Source: UBA1876 sp003446665
GTDB lineage: Bacteria; Synergistota; Synergistia; Synergistales; Thermovirgaceae
DNA length: 64,000 nt
Direction of reading: 5' to 3'
NCBI GenBank assembly: GCA_040616305.1
Contig: CP159918.1
Location: 372,001-436,000, forward strand
How positions within the stretch are numbered: position 1 is the stretch's first letter; each line of letters opens with the position of its first letter. A program made the translations under genes and the position numbers. Positions 1 through 8,428 of this stretch are shown in pieces. The notes under the pieces are model-generated. The model did no database searches and was not told the DNA's origin. It was given only the letters and a program-made list of their open reading frames with translations.

Positions 1-1
1 C

Positions 2-262
2 TTTACCATAACCAACCTCGGCATGTTCGCCGTCAGGGACTTTACCCCCATAATAAACCCACCCCAGTGCGCCATCCTGGGGGTGGGCGAGATGAAAGAC
101 AGGCCTTGCGTCTGGTGTGACCAGATAGTGCCCAGACCCATGTTGACCCTGTCTTTGACCTTCGACCACAGGATCGTCGATGGTGCCCAGGGAGCGATGT
201 TCCTTAAACGCATAAAAGAACTGCTTGAAAATCCCCTGTTGCTTCTCGCGACACTGAAATAA
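2..262 (+). CDS. 2-oxoacid dehydrogenase E2 (dihydrolipoyl acyltransferase), 3' end
   Basis: The frame is open from base 2 and encodes the last 86 residues of an E2 acyltransferase, which moves the acyl group from lipoyl-lysine to CoA at the core of a pyruvate- or branched-chain-type 2-oxoacid dehydrogenase complex. The catalytic motif DHRIVDGA is intact near the C terminus, after the conserved FTITNLGMF and NPPQCAILGVG stretches of the catalytic domain. The lipoyl and subunit-binding domains lie outside the window, so the substrate cannot be assigned. The next gene is lipB, which helps supply the lipoyl cofactor of this enzyme. Confidence 0.9.
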   Translation, partial: FTITNLGMFAVRDFTPIINPPQCAILGVGEMKDRPCVWCDQIVPRPMLTLSLTFDHRIVDGAQGAMFLKRIKELLENPLLLLATLK

Positions 263-281
263 ACGACCTTAGAAAACACTT

Positions 282-322
282 AATGTATAGGGACGTAAGA
301 TTTTCTTTCGTCCCTATACATT
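282..322. terminator. Hairpin between the E2 gene and lipB
   Basis: A 14-bp perfect inverted repeat (282-295 with 309-322) continues inward through an extra AAGA/TCTT pairing, leaving a very small loop. It starts about 20 bases after the E2 stop codon. The stem is A/T-rich and has no clear U-run after it, so it may be a weak terminator, an mRNA-stabilising structure or a processing site and not a strong Rho-independent terminator. Confidence 0.4.
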
Positions 323-341
323 TGTTAAGGGGAGCGTTTTC

Positions 342-1010
342 GTGAGCGGGAAAAGCTTCGTAGTCATATTGAAAGAGCCGGTAAGCTACAAATATGGTTT
401 GGCTTTGCAGGAAAAAGCCTTCAGCAGGGTTTCCTCTGGTGAAGCCAGAGGCACTCTCCTTCTTTTGCAGCACAAGCCCGTTTTTACCATAGGAAGGTCC
501 GGAGGAAGGGAAAACCTTCTCGCCGACGAAAAGACGCTTCGCGCCTCGGGAATAGAAATCTGCGAAACCGACAGAGGAGGCAACATAACCTATCACGGCC
601 CGGGGCAGATCGTTGCCTACCCGATCTTCGACTTGTCCAGGTGGAAAAAGGACCTGTCCTGGTACGTGACCTCCCTCGAAGAGGTCGTGATCCAGGTGCT
701 GGAAGATTACGGGATAACGGCGGGAAGAAAGGCCAAATACAGGGGCGTTTGGGTCGGTGACAAAAAAATCGCGGCCATAGGCATTTCGGTCCACAAGTGG
801 ATCACCATGCATGGTTTTGCCTTTAACGTAAAAGTAAACAAGGACCACTTCAACCTTATCAACCCCTGCGGAATAAAGGAATTTTACGTGGCTTCCCTGG
901 ACGACTTCCTTCCCGAAGTTGATTACTGGGAGGTCTTAAAAAGCGTCAGGGAAAAATTCTCAACGGTCTTTGGTACCGACTTCACAGAACTTCCCGAAAA
1001 GATGCTGTAA
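342..1010 (+). CDS. lipB: Octanoyltransferase LipB
   Basis: LipB transfers octanoate from octanoyl-ACP to lipoyl domains, the first step of endogenous lipoate synthesis in the cytoplasm. The 222-residue length is typical. Visible family motifs are RGGNITYHGPGQIVAYPIFDL (the acyl-binding segment), the lysine of GDKKIAAIGI, and the catalytic cysteine in INPCGI. The start is a GTG at 342 preceded by AAGGGGAGCG. The gene follows an E2 gene directly, a sensible pairing because E2 is lipoylated. No lipA is visible downstream. Confidence 0.93.
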   Translation: MSGKSFVVILKEPVSYKYGLALQEKAFSRVSSGEARGTLLLLQHKPVFTIGRSGGRENLLADEKTLRASGIEICETDRGGNITYHGPGQIVAYPIFDLSRWKKDLSWYVTSLEEVVIQVLEDYGITAGRKAKYRGVWVGDKKIAAIGISVHKWITMHGFAFNVKVNKDHFNLINPCGIKEFYVASLDDFLPEVDYWEVLKSVREKFSTVFGTDFTELPEKML

Positions 1011-1378
1011 AAGGCTGGTTGTACAGCCAGATAACCCGGCCTGTTCAGGACGCCGGAACTGTAATAGCACAAAAGAATAGAATCAGCCGCGATAAAAAAT
1101 TTCAGGCTGGACACTTAAATGGATGGTCAAGATTGAGGAATTGGGTTTAATCTTCAAAAGGAGACACTATGAAACTTCCTTTTATGAAAATACAACATAT
1201 TAAATAAAAACCACGGATGCCATTGTTCTTGGGTTGGTTTTCATGGTAATATTTCAATAATAAAGTTTCTGATGAATCAGTAGCTGTTTGCAATGGCGAA
1301 AGCAATTCTGGAAAATTATCGTGGTTGCCTTGTTGTACCCGGCTTAAATAATCCAAAAGTTTAAATCAGGGAGGCAAC
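1011..1378. other. Intergenic region upstream of the cas operon
   Basis: These 368 bases hold no recognisable gene. A 12-codon ORF (1169-1207, MKLPFMKIQHIK) has a good ribosome-binding site (AAAAGGAG) but ends at once, and may be a decayed gene start or a leader. A possible sigma70 promoter is TTGTTC (1223-1228), 18 bases, TAATAT (1247-1252), which would serve the cas operon. The GGGAGG at 1369-1374 is the cas6 ribosome-binding site. Confidence 0.3.
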
Positions 1379-2152
1379 ATGAAGGTAGAAATAATATTAA
1401 GCGCCATAGGCGTAAATGAGGTGTTTTTGCCTAGAATAAATTTAAACATCCTCCAAAGTTTTGTGTATAGCATCTTTTCCCCCGAGAGAGCCCAATTTTT
1501 GCACGACTCCGGATATCAATATCAAAACAGAACGTTCAAATTGTTCACCTTCTCATGGCTTGTAGGCAAGAAAAACAGGATAGAGGAAAAGCAAATCGTT
1601 TTCCAAAGCCCGGTCAAATTAGTTCTTTCTTCACCGTTGACTCCGGTTTTGGAAGATCTGGCGAGTGGAGCCTTAAATAAGGAACGATTGCGTTTGGGGA
1701 ACAACAATCTCATTTGCAATGCAGTTAAAGTGCTTAAAGAACCTGAACCTTCCGGGGACATGCAAATCAAGACCTTGTCACCCATAACGTGCTATTCGAC
1801 TATGTACAAGAAGGATGGGACTCCTTATACGGTCTATTATTCTCCTTTCGAAGAAGAGTTCAAAGAACAGATTCACAACAACCTCGTGAAGAAGTTCAGC
1901 TTGGTGTTTCCCGAAGAGAATTTACCCGAAAGCAAAGTGGTAATTAAACCAATTGGTAAGCCTAGATTGCAGGTGGCTTTATTCAGGGCTGATGATCCGA
2001 GACCTATAAAGGGTTGGTGGGGAAATTTCCATCTTACAGGGCCGAAGGAGCTTCTTTCCGTTGCGATTGACGCAGGCTTGGGAGCGAAAAACAGTTCGGG
2101 GTGGGGGTGCGTGACTCCGATCAAGGGTAAAGACGAACCGGAGGGGGCGTAA
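1379..2152 (+). CDS. cas6: Cas6, type I-B pre-crRNA endoribonuclease
   Basis: Cas6 cuts the repeat RNA of the long precursor to give mature crRNAs with an 8-nt 5' handle. The 257-residue protein ends with the glycine-rich loop of the family (GLGAKNSSGWGCVTPI), and it has a histidine near residue 42 (FLHDSGYQ) where Cas6 enzymes carry their catalytic histidine. It is the first gene of a complete cas operon; its stop is 3 bases before the cas8b ATG. Start chosen at ATG 1379 behind GGGAGG. The exact catalytic residues are inferred from the family. Confidence 0.92.
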   Translation: MKVEIILSAIGVNEVFLPRINLNILQSFVYSIFSPERAQFLHDSGYQYQNRTFKLFTFSWLVGKKNRIEEKQIVFQSPVKLVLSSPLTPVLEDLASGALNKERLRLGNNNLICNAVKVLKEPEPSGDMQIKTLSPITCYSTMYKKDGTPYTVYYSPFEEEFKEQIHNNLVKKFSLVFPEENLPESKVVIKPIGKPRLQVALFRADDPRPIKGWWGNFHLTGPKELLSVAIDAGLGAKNSSGWGCVTPIKGKDEPEGA

Positions 2153-2155
2153 TAC

Positions 2156-3625
2156 ATGGGTTTTCTTAAAGCCGTTTATGATATGGGAAGAATTGAAACT
2201 GGCGCCGGAGGTTCTCCCGAGTGGGAGGAAATCGACAGTTTCCTTTCTTTACCCCTGCCTTATTTTTCTGAAAACGACAAATCCTATGAAGAAAGGAACG
2301 GCAGGGTTATTCGTGTCTGGTTGAAAGCACGGAATCCCTGGGCTGATACATTGGAAATTTTTGATGTTGAGAAAATCGACCTTGTCGATTTTCTGGCGGG
2401 CGACGGGTCTATACAGGAGAAAAAGCGCAAGTATCTATACAAGGACAAACCGGGGTCTAATACGCAGTGGTCCTTTTCTCCACTCTACAAGCTCGGTTCC
2501 CCCCAAAAAGAAAACCGAAAAGAGCTGATTGGCGAAAATGGTGATTGGAAAAACAATACCGAAACCAGGTTTTACAAGCTGAAGCGGACGACGCTCGAAG
2601 AATTCGAGAAATTGCAGGTTTTTTCGAACGGAAGCGTTGAACTGATAATGGAATGCTTAGAAGCTCTAGTAAATGATATATGCGCGAAATGGACCGACAC
2701 TAAAAGGTCATATCTTTTGCTTTTCGGGATCGAGCATGAAGGTCGTTTTTTGTATCCTGGGGAAGTCCCGGCATTTGTCTCTTATTTTAAAAAGAAGCTA
2801 GCCAGCAGAGCCTCTGTTTCCCGACCGGTAAATTGCGCCTTTTGTGGAGCCTCGGAAGAAAACGCGACGAACCTGGATAGGGTATTCAAGTTCGCGACGT
2901 TTGATAAAAAGAGTTTTCTGCCCGGTAACGACGAGACTTCTTCGAGGGCCAAGGTTTTCCCGTTATGCCAGCAGTGTTTTTCGTCGATTTCCAAGGGAAA
3001 GGGCATATTGGATCTCAGGTTTACTGATACGCGAACCATTCCCAATACCAGGATATACATAGTGCCGGAATTGACGCTTGGTAGTCGGTCCGTGGAGAAG
3101 GTGGGCAGAGCTACGGAAGAATTTTTACGCAATGGCATAAAGGTCGAGGAAAAACTCTTTTCTCACCTGGCAAAACAAGGCGAGGGCCTTGTTTTACACT
3201 TTCTTTTCTGGAGCAAAAATCAGGCGCAGGAACAGGTACATGCCCTCGTTGAAGATGTCCCCCCATCGCGACTGAAACGACTGGAATCGCTCTGGCAGGA
3301 ATCGCTGAAATCTTTCTCGCCCTTTTCCAAGGAAAACACCGAAGCCGGTGCGCTGGATACTGCAATACGCTCCACGGTTCGAACGCTCTTGGGTCTCGGT
3401 GGCAAAAGTGAGCAGGATCAGAATTTCCAGCGAGCCAGGGTTTACGAGGTTCTCGGCAAGTTGTTAGGAGGAGAACGAATTGATTTGAAAAGCATAAAGA
3501 TGATGATGGTAGCAAGGTTCCCTGGGCTTTTCGCTGACGCGGAATGGTTGATGAAAAAGGGGAGGTTTGAGACAGGCGTCATGCATTTGGTGGTGGATTT
3601 CATTGAAAGAGCAAACAGGAGGTGA
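2156..3625 (+). CDS. cas8b: Cas8b (TM1802/Csh1-type), large subunit of type I-B Cascade, short form
   Basis: Cas8b is the large subunit that recognises the PAM and anchors the crRNA 5' end in the Cascade complex. The 489-residue protein has a zinc-finger-like CAFC ... CQQC arrangement around residues 227-274, as in TM1802/Csh1 relatives. It sits between cas6 and cas7, its normal place. It is shorter than I recall for single-chain Cas8b proteins; the missing C-terminal part appears to be the separate small ORF that follows. Family placement is firm from context, but sequence conservation in this family is low. Confidence 0.85.
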   Translation: MGFLKAVYDMGRIETGAGGSPEWEEIDSFLSLPLPYFSENDKSYEERNGRVIRVWLKARNPWADTLEIFDVEKIDLVDFLAGDGSIQEKKRKYLYKDKPGSNTQWSFSPLYKLGSPQKENRKELIGENGDWKNNTETRFYKLKRTTLEEFEKLQVFSNGSVELIMECLEALVNDICAKWTDTKRSYLLLFGIEHEGRFLYPGEVPAFVSYFKKKLASRASVSRPVNCAFCGASEENATNLDRVFKFATFDKKSFLPGNDETSSRAKVFPLCQQCFSSISKGKGILDLRFTDTRTIPNTRIYIVPELTLGSRSVEKVGRATEEFLRNGIKVEEKLFSHLAKQGEGLVLHFLFWSKNQAQEQVHALVEDVPPSRLKRLESLWQESLKSFSPFSKENTEAGALDTAIRSTVRTLLGLGGKSEQDQNFQRARVYEVLGKLLGGERIDLKSIKMMMVARFPGLFADAEWLMKKGRFETGVMHLVVDFIERANRR

Positions 3626-3633
3626 AACCGGTT

Positions 3634-4056
3634 ATGCAGTTGGATTTTTTCGAAGAGTTTGAAGATCCGTACCTCAAGACAGAGGTGGGAAAAGGTGTTT
3701 TTTTGGCCGGTGTTGTACTTGGGATGCTCGCCCGAGGGCAAATTGGGAAAGATGATCCCATAGACAAGGCCCCGCTTTTCAAACAACTTAATTTTGGGAG
3801 AGTGCAACGGCGTGACTTGATGAGGCATTTTGCCAGGATTCCGGAATTAACCCGGGCATATGGAATCGAATACGCAGGAATGATTGAGTCACTGGCAGCA
3901 CAGACGGGGGAAATGTTACTAAAGGGGCAACAAAGAGATCTGGGTGTGGACGGGAATTTTGCGTTTTCCGTCGCCTTTATGAATGCCCCTCATTTTTTCT
4001 GGAAAAGAATATTCAAAAAAAGACAGGAAGAGAAAACAGACCAAAACGGCGGCTGA
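3634..4056 (+). CDS. Candidate stand-alone small subunit (Cas11-like) of the type I-B complex
   Basis: This encodes about 140 residues, predicted largely helical, between cas8b and cas7. The ATG at 3634 has an almost perfect ribosome-binding site (AGGAGGTGA at 3617-3625) that overlaps the cas8b stop, so the two are translationally coupled; a GTG at 3622 is a less likely start because it lies inside that site. In many type I-B systems the small subunit Cas11b is made from an internal start within cas8b. Here the length of Cas8b plus this ORF (about 630) suggests the same region has become a separate gene. No motif proves this; position and size are the evidence. Confidence 0.6.
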   Translation: MQLDFFEEFEDPYLKTEVGKGVFLAGVVLGMLARGQIGKDDPIDKAPLFKQLNFGRVQRRDLMRHFARIPELTRAYGIEYAGMIESLAAQTGEMLLKGQQRDLGVDGNFAFSVAFMNAPHFFWKRIFKKRQEEKTDQNGG

Positions 4057-4118
4057 TTTTTTGCGCCGAATATTCGTGAAGCCCAAAACGAAATAATCTT
4101 TTTAGGAGGGAAAGTAAA

Positions 4119-5027
4119 ATGGCCTTCGAAAAACGCAGAGAGATGGTTTTCGTATATAGCGTCAAGGACGCAAACCCCAACGGAGATCCTCTGAATGCGA
4201 ATCATCCGAGATTCGACGAAGATTCCGGGCAAATTCTTGTATCGGATGTGCGCATTAAAAGAACCATCAGGGATCAATGGATAAGACAGGGGAAAGAGGT
4301 GTTTGTCGACGGAAAGCCCAAAACGCTAAAAACACGGATCGATGAATTGAAAAAACAATTCAACGTGAATACCGGTAAAGAAGCTCTTGCTCAATGCATA
4401 GACACGAGGCTTTTCGGAGTTACTTTCGCTTTGGGAAAGGAATCTTTTTCCTGGACCGGACCTGTACAGTGGAAGTGGGGGCGTTCTCTCCATAGGGCAA
4501 AAGCCGAAATGGTGCAGGGAACTGCCGCCTTCTCCACTAAAGACGAGAGCGATCAAAGGTCGTTCAGAAACGAGTATATTGTGCCTTTTGTGCTTTTGGC
4601 CAGTTATGCGATAGCAAACCAATTTGCCTCCGAAGAAACCGGAGCGATGGACGAAGATCTGGACGACCATTTTGAAGCCGCGTGGACAGGTCCGGAGAAT
4701 TTGATTACCAGAAGCAAGGTTGGGCACAAATCCAGGTTGTTCATGGAAGTGACATATAAAAAGGGTTTTGAAGGGGCAATCGGACCGATGGATGAAAAAA
4801 TAGCCCTGACGAAAACAGACGGTTCCGGATTGGAAGAAGATGAAGAATTGGCACTGCGCTCTCTGCAAACCGTTGTCCTTGATGTGTCTCCCCTCTCAGA
4901 ATCCGTACTGGCGCACAAAGATCAGATAGAAAAAGTTCGACTCCGGTGGGACCCCGAGTTAAAAATAAAAGGTCTCGAAACTTTGAAAGAAACTTTCGGA
5001 GCGAACCTGGAAATTGAGAAGAGGTGA
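4119..5027 (+). CDS. cas7: Cas7b (Csh2-type), crRNA-binding backbone subunit
   Basis: Cas7 polymerises along the crRNA spacer to form the backbone of Cascade. The 302-residue protein begins with the family signature FVYSVKDANPNGDPLNANHP and then RFDEDSGQILVSDVRIKR, typical of Csh2 proteins of type I-B. The ATG at 4119 follows a strong TAGGAGGG site. A 62-base gap separates it from the preceding small ORF, and its stop overlaps the cas5 start. Confidence 0.93.
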   Translation: MAFEKRREMVFVYSVKDANPNGDPLNANHPRFDEDSGQILVSDVRIKRTIRDQWIRQGKEVFVDGKPKTLKTRIDELKKQFNVNTGKEALAQCIDTRLFGVTFALGKESFSWTGPVQWKWGRSLHRAKAEMVQGTAAFSTKDESDQRSFRNEYIVPFVLLASYAIANQFASEETGAMDEDLDDHFEAAWTGPENLITRSKVGHKSRLFMEVTYKKGFEGAIGPMDEKIALTKTDGSGLEEDEELALRSLQTVVLDVSPLSESVLAHKDQIEKVRLRWDPELKIKGLETLKETFGANLEIEKR

Positions 5028-5740
5028 TGACCTTGCCAACCGTCTTTGAGATTTCGGGGCGGATGGCAATGTTCCGCAAACCTTATACAACTACCTCTTC
5101 AGTCTCCTTTCCGTTTCCGCCACCAACCGCACTGGCCGGAATTATCGCCGCAATTGTAGGAATACCCAATGGTGCCGGGGAAAAGGGATTTAGAGCGGAT
5201 TTCTGGGAAAAGATGAAGGGCACTCGCGTAGCTTTGCGGATATTGCATCCCGTCTCGTGGCACAGGGAGACGATAAATTTCTGGAATGTCAAGGAACCAC
5301 AAAAAAACCCTCATATCCAGGTAAGGCATCAGTTTCTTGCAAATCCCAAATACAGGATTTTTGTAGACGGGTCACTCTCAAGGGCGCTAAAAGAAAAACT
5401 GGTAGAAGGAAAGTTTGTTTACACACCGTATCTGGGAGTAGCTTATGCCTTGTCCGACCTGAAATATTTAGGGGATTTCAACGGGGAAGAATGTCGTCAG
5501 CCAACAAAAGTAAACACGGTTGTTCCGTTTTTGAACGGTGTTGAAATAAATGTATTGGAAACCGGAGGAGTTTTCAGGGAAGACGTTCCGTTCTCGATGG
5601 ACGCCGACAGAGGGTTAAAGCATAGCATCTCGGTATTGTATTCCGCTTCTCCGGGAAAAGATATATTTCTAAAAGATAAGGGAGATTTGGATGTCCAAAA
5701 ATGCGGAAGCGACGTGGTCGCCTGGTTCCCTGCCTGGTGA
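5027..5740 (+). CDS. cas5: Cas5b, crRNA 5'-handle-binding subunit
   Basis: Cas5 caps the 5' end of the crRNA in the type I-B complex. The N-terminal segment, with FRKPYTTTSSVSFPFPPPTALAG, is the conserved RAMP-fold stretch of Cas5 proteins, and the roughly 237-residue length fits. The ATG at 5027 overlaps the cas7 TGA (TGATG coupling); a GTG one codon earlier is possible. Its 3' end overlaps the cas3 start by 50 bases. Confidence 0.92.
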   Translation: MTLPTVFEISGRMAMFRKPYTTTSSVSFPFPPPTALAGIIAAIVGIPNGAGEKGFRADFWEKMKGTRVALRILHPVSWHRETINFWNVKEPQKNPHIQVRHQFLANPKYRIFVDGSLSRALKEKLVEGKFVYTPYLGVAYALSDLKYLGDFNGEECRQPTKVNTVVPFLNGVEINVLETGGVFREDVPFSMDADRGLKHSISVLYSASPGKDIFLKDKGDLDVQKCGSDVVAWFPAW

Positions 5741-7919
5741 TGTAAAAAGTCACCCTGGCCGGGCTTTGCGGGAACACCTACTGGGTACATTCAATTTGGC
5801 AAAGTCTTTGGCCGAGATCAATAAAATGCAAGTTGAGCTTGAGGTTTTGAAATGGATTTGCTGGACCCACGATCTGGGAAAAGCCGATCCGGCATTTCAA
5901 CAATATATCGACGGCAAAGGGAATGGGACGCCTCATGCGTTACCTTCCGCATGGTTTACCTACGCATCGACGAAGGATGTGTTGGCGGCGGAAGCAGTAA
6001 GAAGACACCACTCGCACATGGTAAACGTACAAGAAATGGTCAACTACTGGGGCGGGGATGCTTTGTCCGCGGAAAAGATAAGGCAAACCATGCAAAGGCT
6101 TTGCCCTGAATGGAAGGAAATGATTTCCGAAGACGAATTGAACGATTTATCCATGTCTTTGCTTTTGGAGAAAGATTTTTCCCAAGAGGATTGGGCCCGT
6201 TTTAGAACGCTTTATTCGCTTTTCGTTACTGCGGACAGGATGGATGCTTTAGGTGTCCGAAGAGCAAACCACCGCGCTTTCCCTCAAATGGAACGCCCTG
6301 TTTTCGAAAAAGAGTCATCAATGAACAAATGGCGGGAAAATGTAAGACTTAACTGTTTGACGAATGCGAAAAAGGCGGGAGATCCAGGTATATATACGCT
6401 TTCTCTACCCACAGGGACGGGCAAGACTCTGCTCGGTCTGGAAATAGCCGAAAAATGGGCGCTTGAAAAAGGGTACAAAAACCTGATATACGCCTTGCCC
6501 TTTATAAGCATAGTTGAGCAGAACGCGAAGGTGGCGAAGGATGTTTTCGGGGACGATAATGTCCTGGAAGATCACAGCATGGCACGTGGTTTTGAAGAAA
6601 GCGAAGATGTCAGCCCACTCGGCAGAATGACATCGCTTTTCCGGTATTGGTCTCAGCCTGTTACTGTTACCACTTTTTCTCAGTTATGGGAGGCCTTGTT
6701 CAACTCAAAAGCCAATTCCTCGATGAATTTTCATCGATTAAGCCGTGCGATTGTGATAATGGATGAGCCCCAGGCTGTCAGGCCACAGCTATGGTCTGGA
6801 TTCGGAAAAAGTCTGCAATACCTGAGCGACAAATGGAAAACTGTTTTCTTGTTCATGACTGCTACCCAGCCGCGCATGGTCTCGGGCGAAGAATTGGCAC
6901 CCTGTCAGATTGTAAAACAAAGACCCTTTAAGACGAGACACATTTTTAAGATCCTTGAAGGTACTCATGACTTGACGGAACTTCCTGACCTTCTGCAAGA
7001 TAACCTGCCGGATTGGGAAGGTTCGGGCCTTGTCGTCCTCAACACAAAGCGCTCGGCGCTCAAGGCACATGATTTGCTTACTGAAATGGTCGGGGCCAGG
7101 CCTACGTATTTTCTTTCCAGGGGAATGACGCCAGGCCATCGTCGGAAAGTATTGAAGGAGCTCAGAGAGAAGGGGAAAAAGGGTATTCGCCATTACCTCG
7201 TTTCGACGCAGGTTATTGAGGCGGGCGTCGATTTGGATTTCGAATGGGCTTTCAGGGATATGGGGCCTTTGGACAGCATCGTGCAAGTGGCGGGGAGATG
7301 TAACAGAAATTTCAAATTACCATCTCCGGGGAAAGTTCTTGTGGCGGAACTTAAAAGCAACGAGGGCAGCAAGAGTTTTTGTCGGTTTGTTTACGATGAA
7401 GTACTGATTGGTGCGACGAAGGGAATTCTTAAAGAATATCCTGAATTTGACGAAAGCGAGATTGCAGAAGTTGTCGACCGATATTTTCGCTTGATATTGG
7501 ATGGCTTGAGGCCGGAGTCCGTTTGGGAACAGATAGGGGAGGGCAAATGGGACGAGCTACCGCCGATCATAAAAGAAAAAAGATATGATGAAGTCCCTCT
7601 TTACGTTGAGCTCGATTCTGAATTAAAAGACATGTTGGAAAGATATATCGAAACAAAATGGAACCTGGAAAGCCTCGATGAAAAAAGAGCTTTACAAAAT
7701 CGTTTGCAGGAATACCGGATCGATGTCAGAAAAAGGGATATAGAGGAGTGGCACCAACTCACAGGGGGCAGTTTCCTGATAGAAGGGCAAAAACCAATAC
7801 TCGAAGAACTCCCTCAAGGTCAAGGCTGGTTACTTTCGAATGAGGGAATCGGAACTGTTTATGATGAAGTAAAGGGATTCCTGTTTCCTGAAAGAGATAA
7901 AGACGATGAGTGGATATGA
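5691..7919 (+). CDS. cas3: Cas3, HD nuclease-helicase
   Basis: Cas3 is recruited by target-bound Cascade and degrades the DNA processively. The 742-residue protein has an N-terminal HD domain (THDLGK near residue 60, followed by the distal HH pair of RRHHSHM) and a superfamily 2 helicase: Walker A LPTGTGKT near residue 240, a DEPQ motif II near 358, TATQP motif III, and QVIEAGVDLD and QVAGRCNR in the C-terminal RecA domain. All catalytic motifs appear intact. The start is ATG 5691 inside the end of cas5, preceded by GGGAG; the 3' end overlaps cas4. Confidence 0.96.
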   Translation: MSKNAEATWSPGSLPGDVKSHPGRALREHLLGTFNLAKSLAEINKMQVELEVLKWICWTHDLGKADPAFQQYIDGKGNGTPHALPSAWFTYASTKDVLAAEAVRRHHSHMVNVQEMVNYWGGDALSAEKIRQTMQRLCPEWKEMISEDELNDLSMSLLLEKDFSQEDWARFRTLYSLFVTADRMDALGVRRANHRAFPQMERPVFEKESSMNKWRENVRLNCLTNAKKAGDPGIYTLSLPTGTGKTLLGLEIAEKWALEKGYKNLIYALPFISIVEQNAKVAKDVFGDDNVLEDHSMARGFEESEDVSPLGRMTSLFRYWSQPVTVTTFSQLWEALFNSKANSSMNFHRLSRAIVIMDEPQAVRPQLWSGFGKSLQYLSDKWKTVFLFMTATQPRMVSGEELAPCQIVKQRPFKTRHIFKILEGTHDLTELPDLLQDNLPDWEGSGLVVLNTKRSALKAHDLLTEMVGARPTYFLSRGMTPGHRRKVLKELREKGKKGIRHYLVSTQVIEAGVDLDFEWAFRDMGPLDSIVQVAGRCNRNFKLPSPGKVLVAELKSNEGSKSFCRFVYDEVLIGATKGILKEYPEFDESEIAEVVDRYFRLILDGLRPESVWEQIGEGKWDELPPIIKEKRYDEVPLYVELDSELKDMLERYIETKWNLESLDEKRALQNRLQEYRIDVRKRDIEEWHQLTGGSFLIEGQKPILEELPQGQGWLLSNEGIGTVYDEVKGFLFPERDKDDEWI

Positions 7920-8424
7920 CCTTTCGGAAAGCCCCAGAATAGGGGGAACGATAGTATGGTATTACTATATTTGCAATAGACAAGTGTGGCTCATGACAAG
8001 AGGTATCGAGCCCGACAGGCGTGATGACGCACTTATTTTAGGAAGACTTATCGACGAGCAAAGCTACCGTCGCGATAAACATAGCGTACAGTTGGGCGAT
8101 AACAGATTCGACATCGTAAGCAACGAACAAGGGGTGCTGGTGGTGGGAGAAATAAAAAAAAGCAGTCGCTCAAAAGAAGCCGCCAGAATGCAACTTGCGC
8201 ACTACCTTTATGAACTGCAAAAGAAAGGTTTGCAAGCAGAAGGGGACTTATTGTTTCCTCAAGAACGTTATCGCGAAAGACTCATACTGGATGAAAAAAT
8301 TACAGAGTCTTTGGAAAACGCCTACAAAGATATCAGGGAAATTGCCCTGTCTCCAAAACCCCCTTCTCTGAGAAAGACCCGGTTTTGTGCAAAATGCGCC
8401 TATAAAGACTGGTGTTGGGGTTGA
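7906..8424 (+). CDS. cas4: Cas4, adaptation exonuclease
   Basis: Cas4 trims pre-spacers and selects the PAM end before integration. The 172-residue protein shows the RecB-type nuclease core (GEIKKS, then QLAHYLYEL) and the cysteines of an Fe-S cluster: one near the N terminus (YYICNRQVW) and three at the C terminus (FCAKCAYKDWCW). It overlaps the end of cas3 by 14 bases and ends 4 bases before the cas1 ATG, so the adaptation genes are part of the same operon. Confidence 0.94.
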   Translation: MSGYDLSESPRIGGTIVWYYYICNRQVWLMTRGIEPDRRDDALILGRLIDEQSYRRDKHSVQLGDNRFDIVSNEQGVLVVGEIKKSSRSKEAARMQLAHYLYELQKKGLQAEGDLLFPQERYRERLILDEKITESLENAYKDIREIALSPKPPSLRKTRFCAKCAYKDWCWG

Positions 8425-8428
8425 TACA

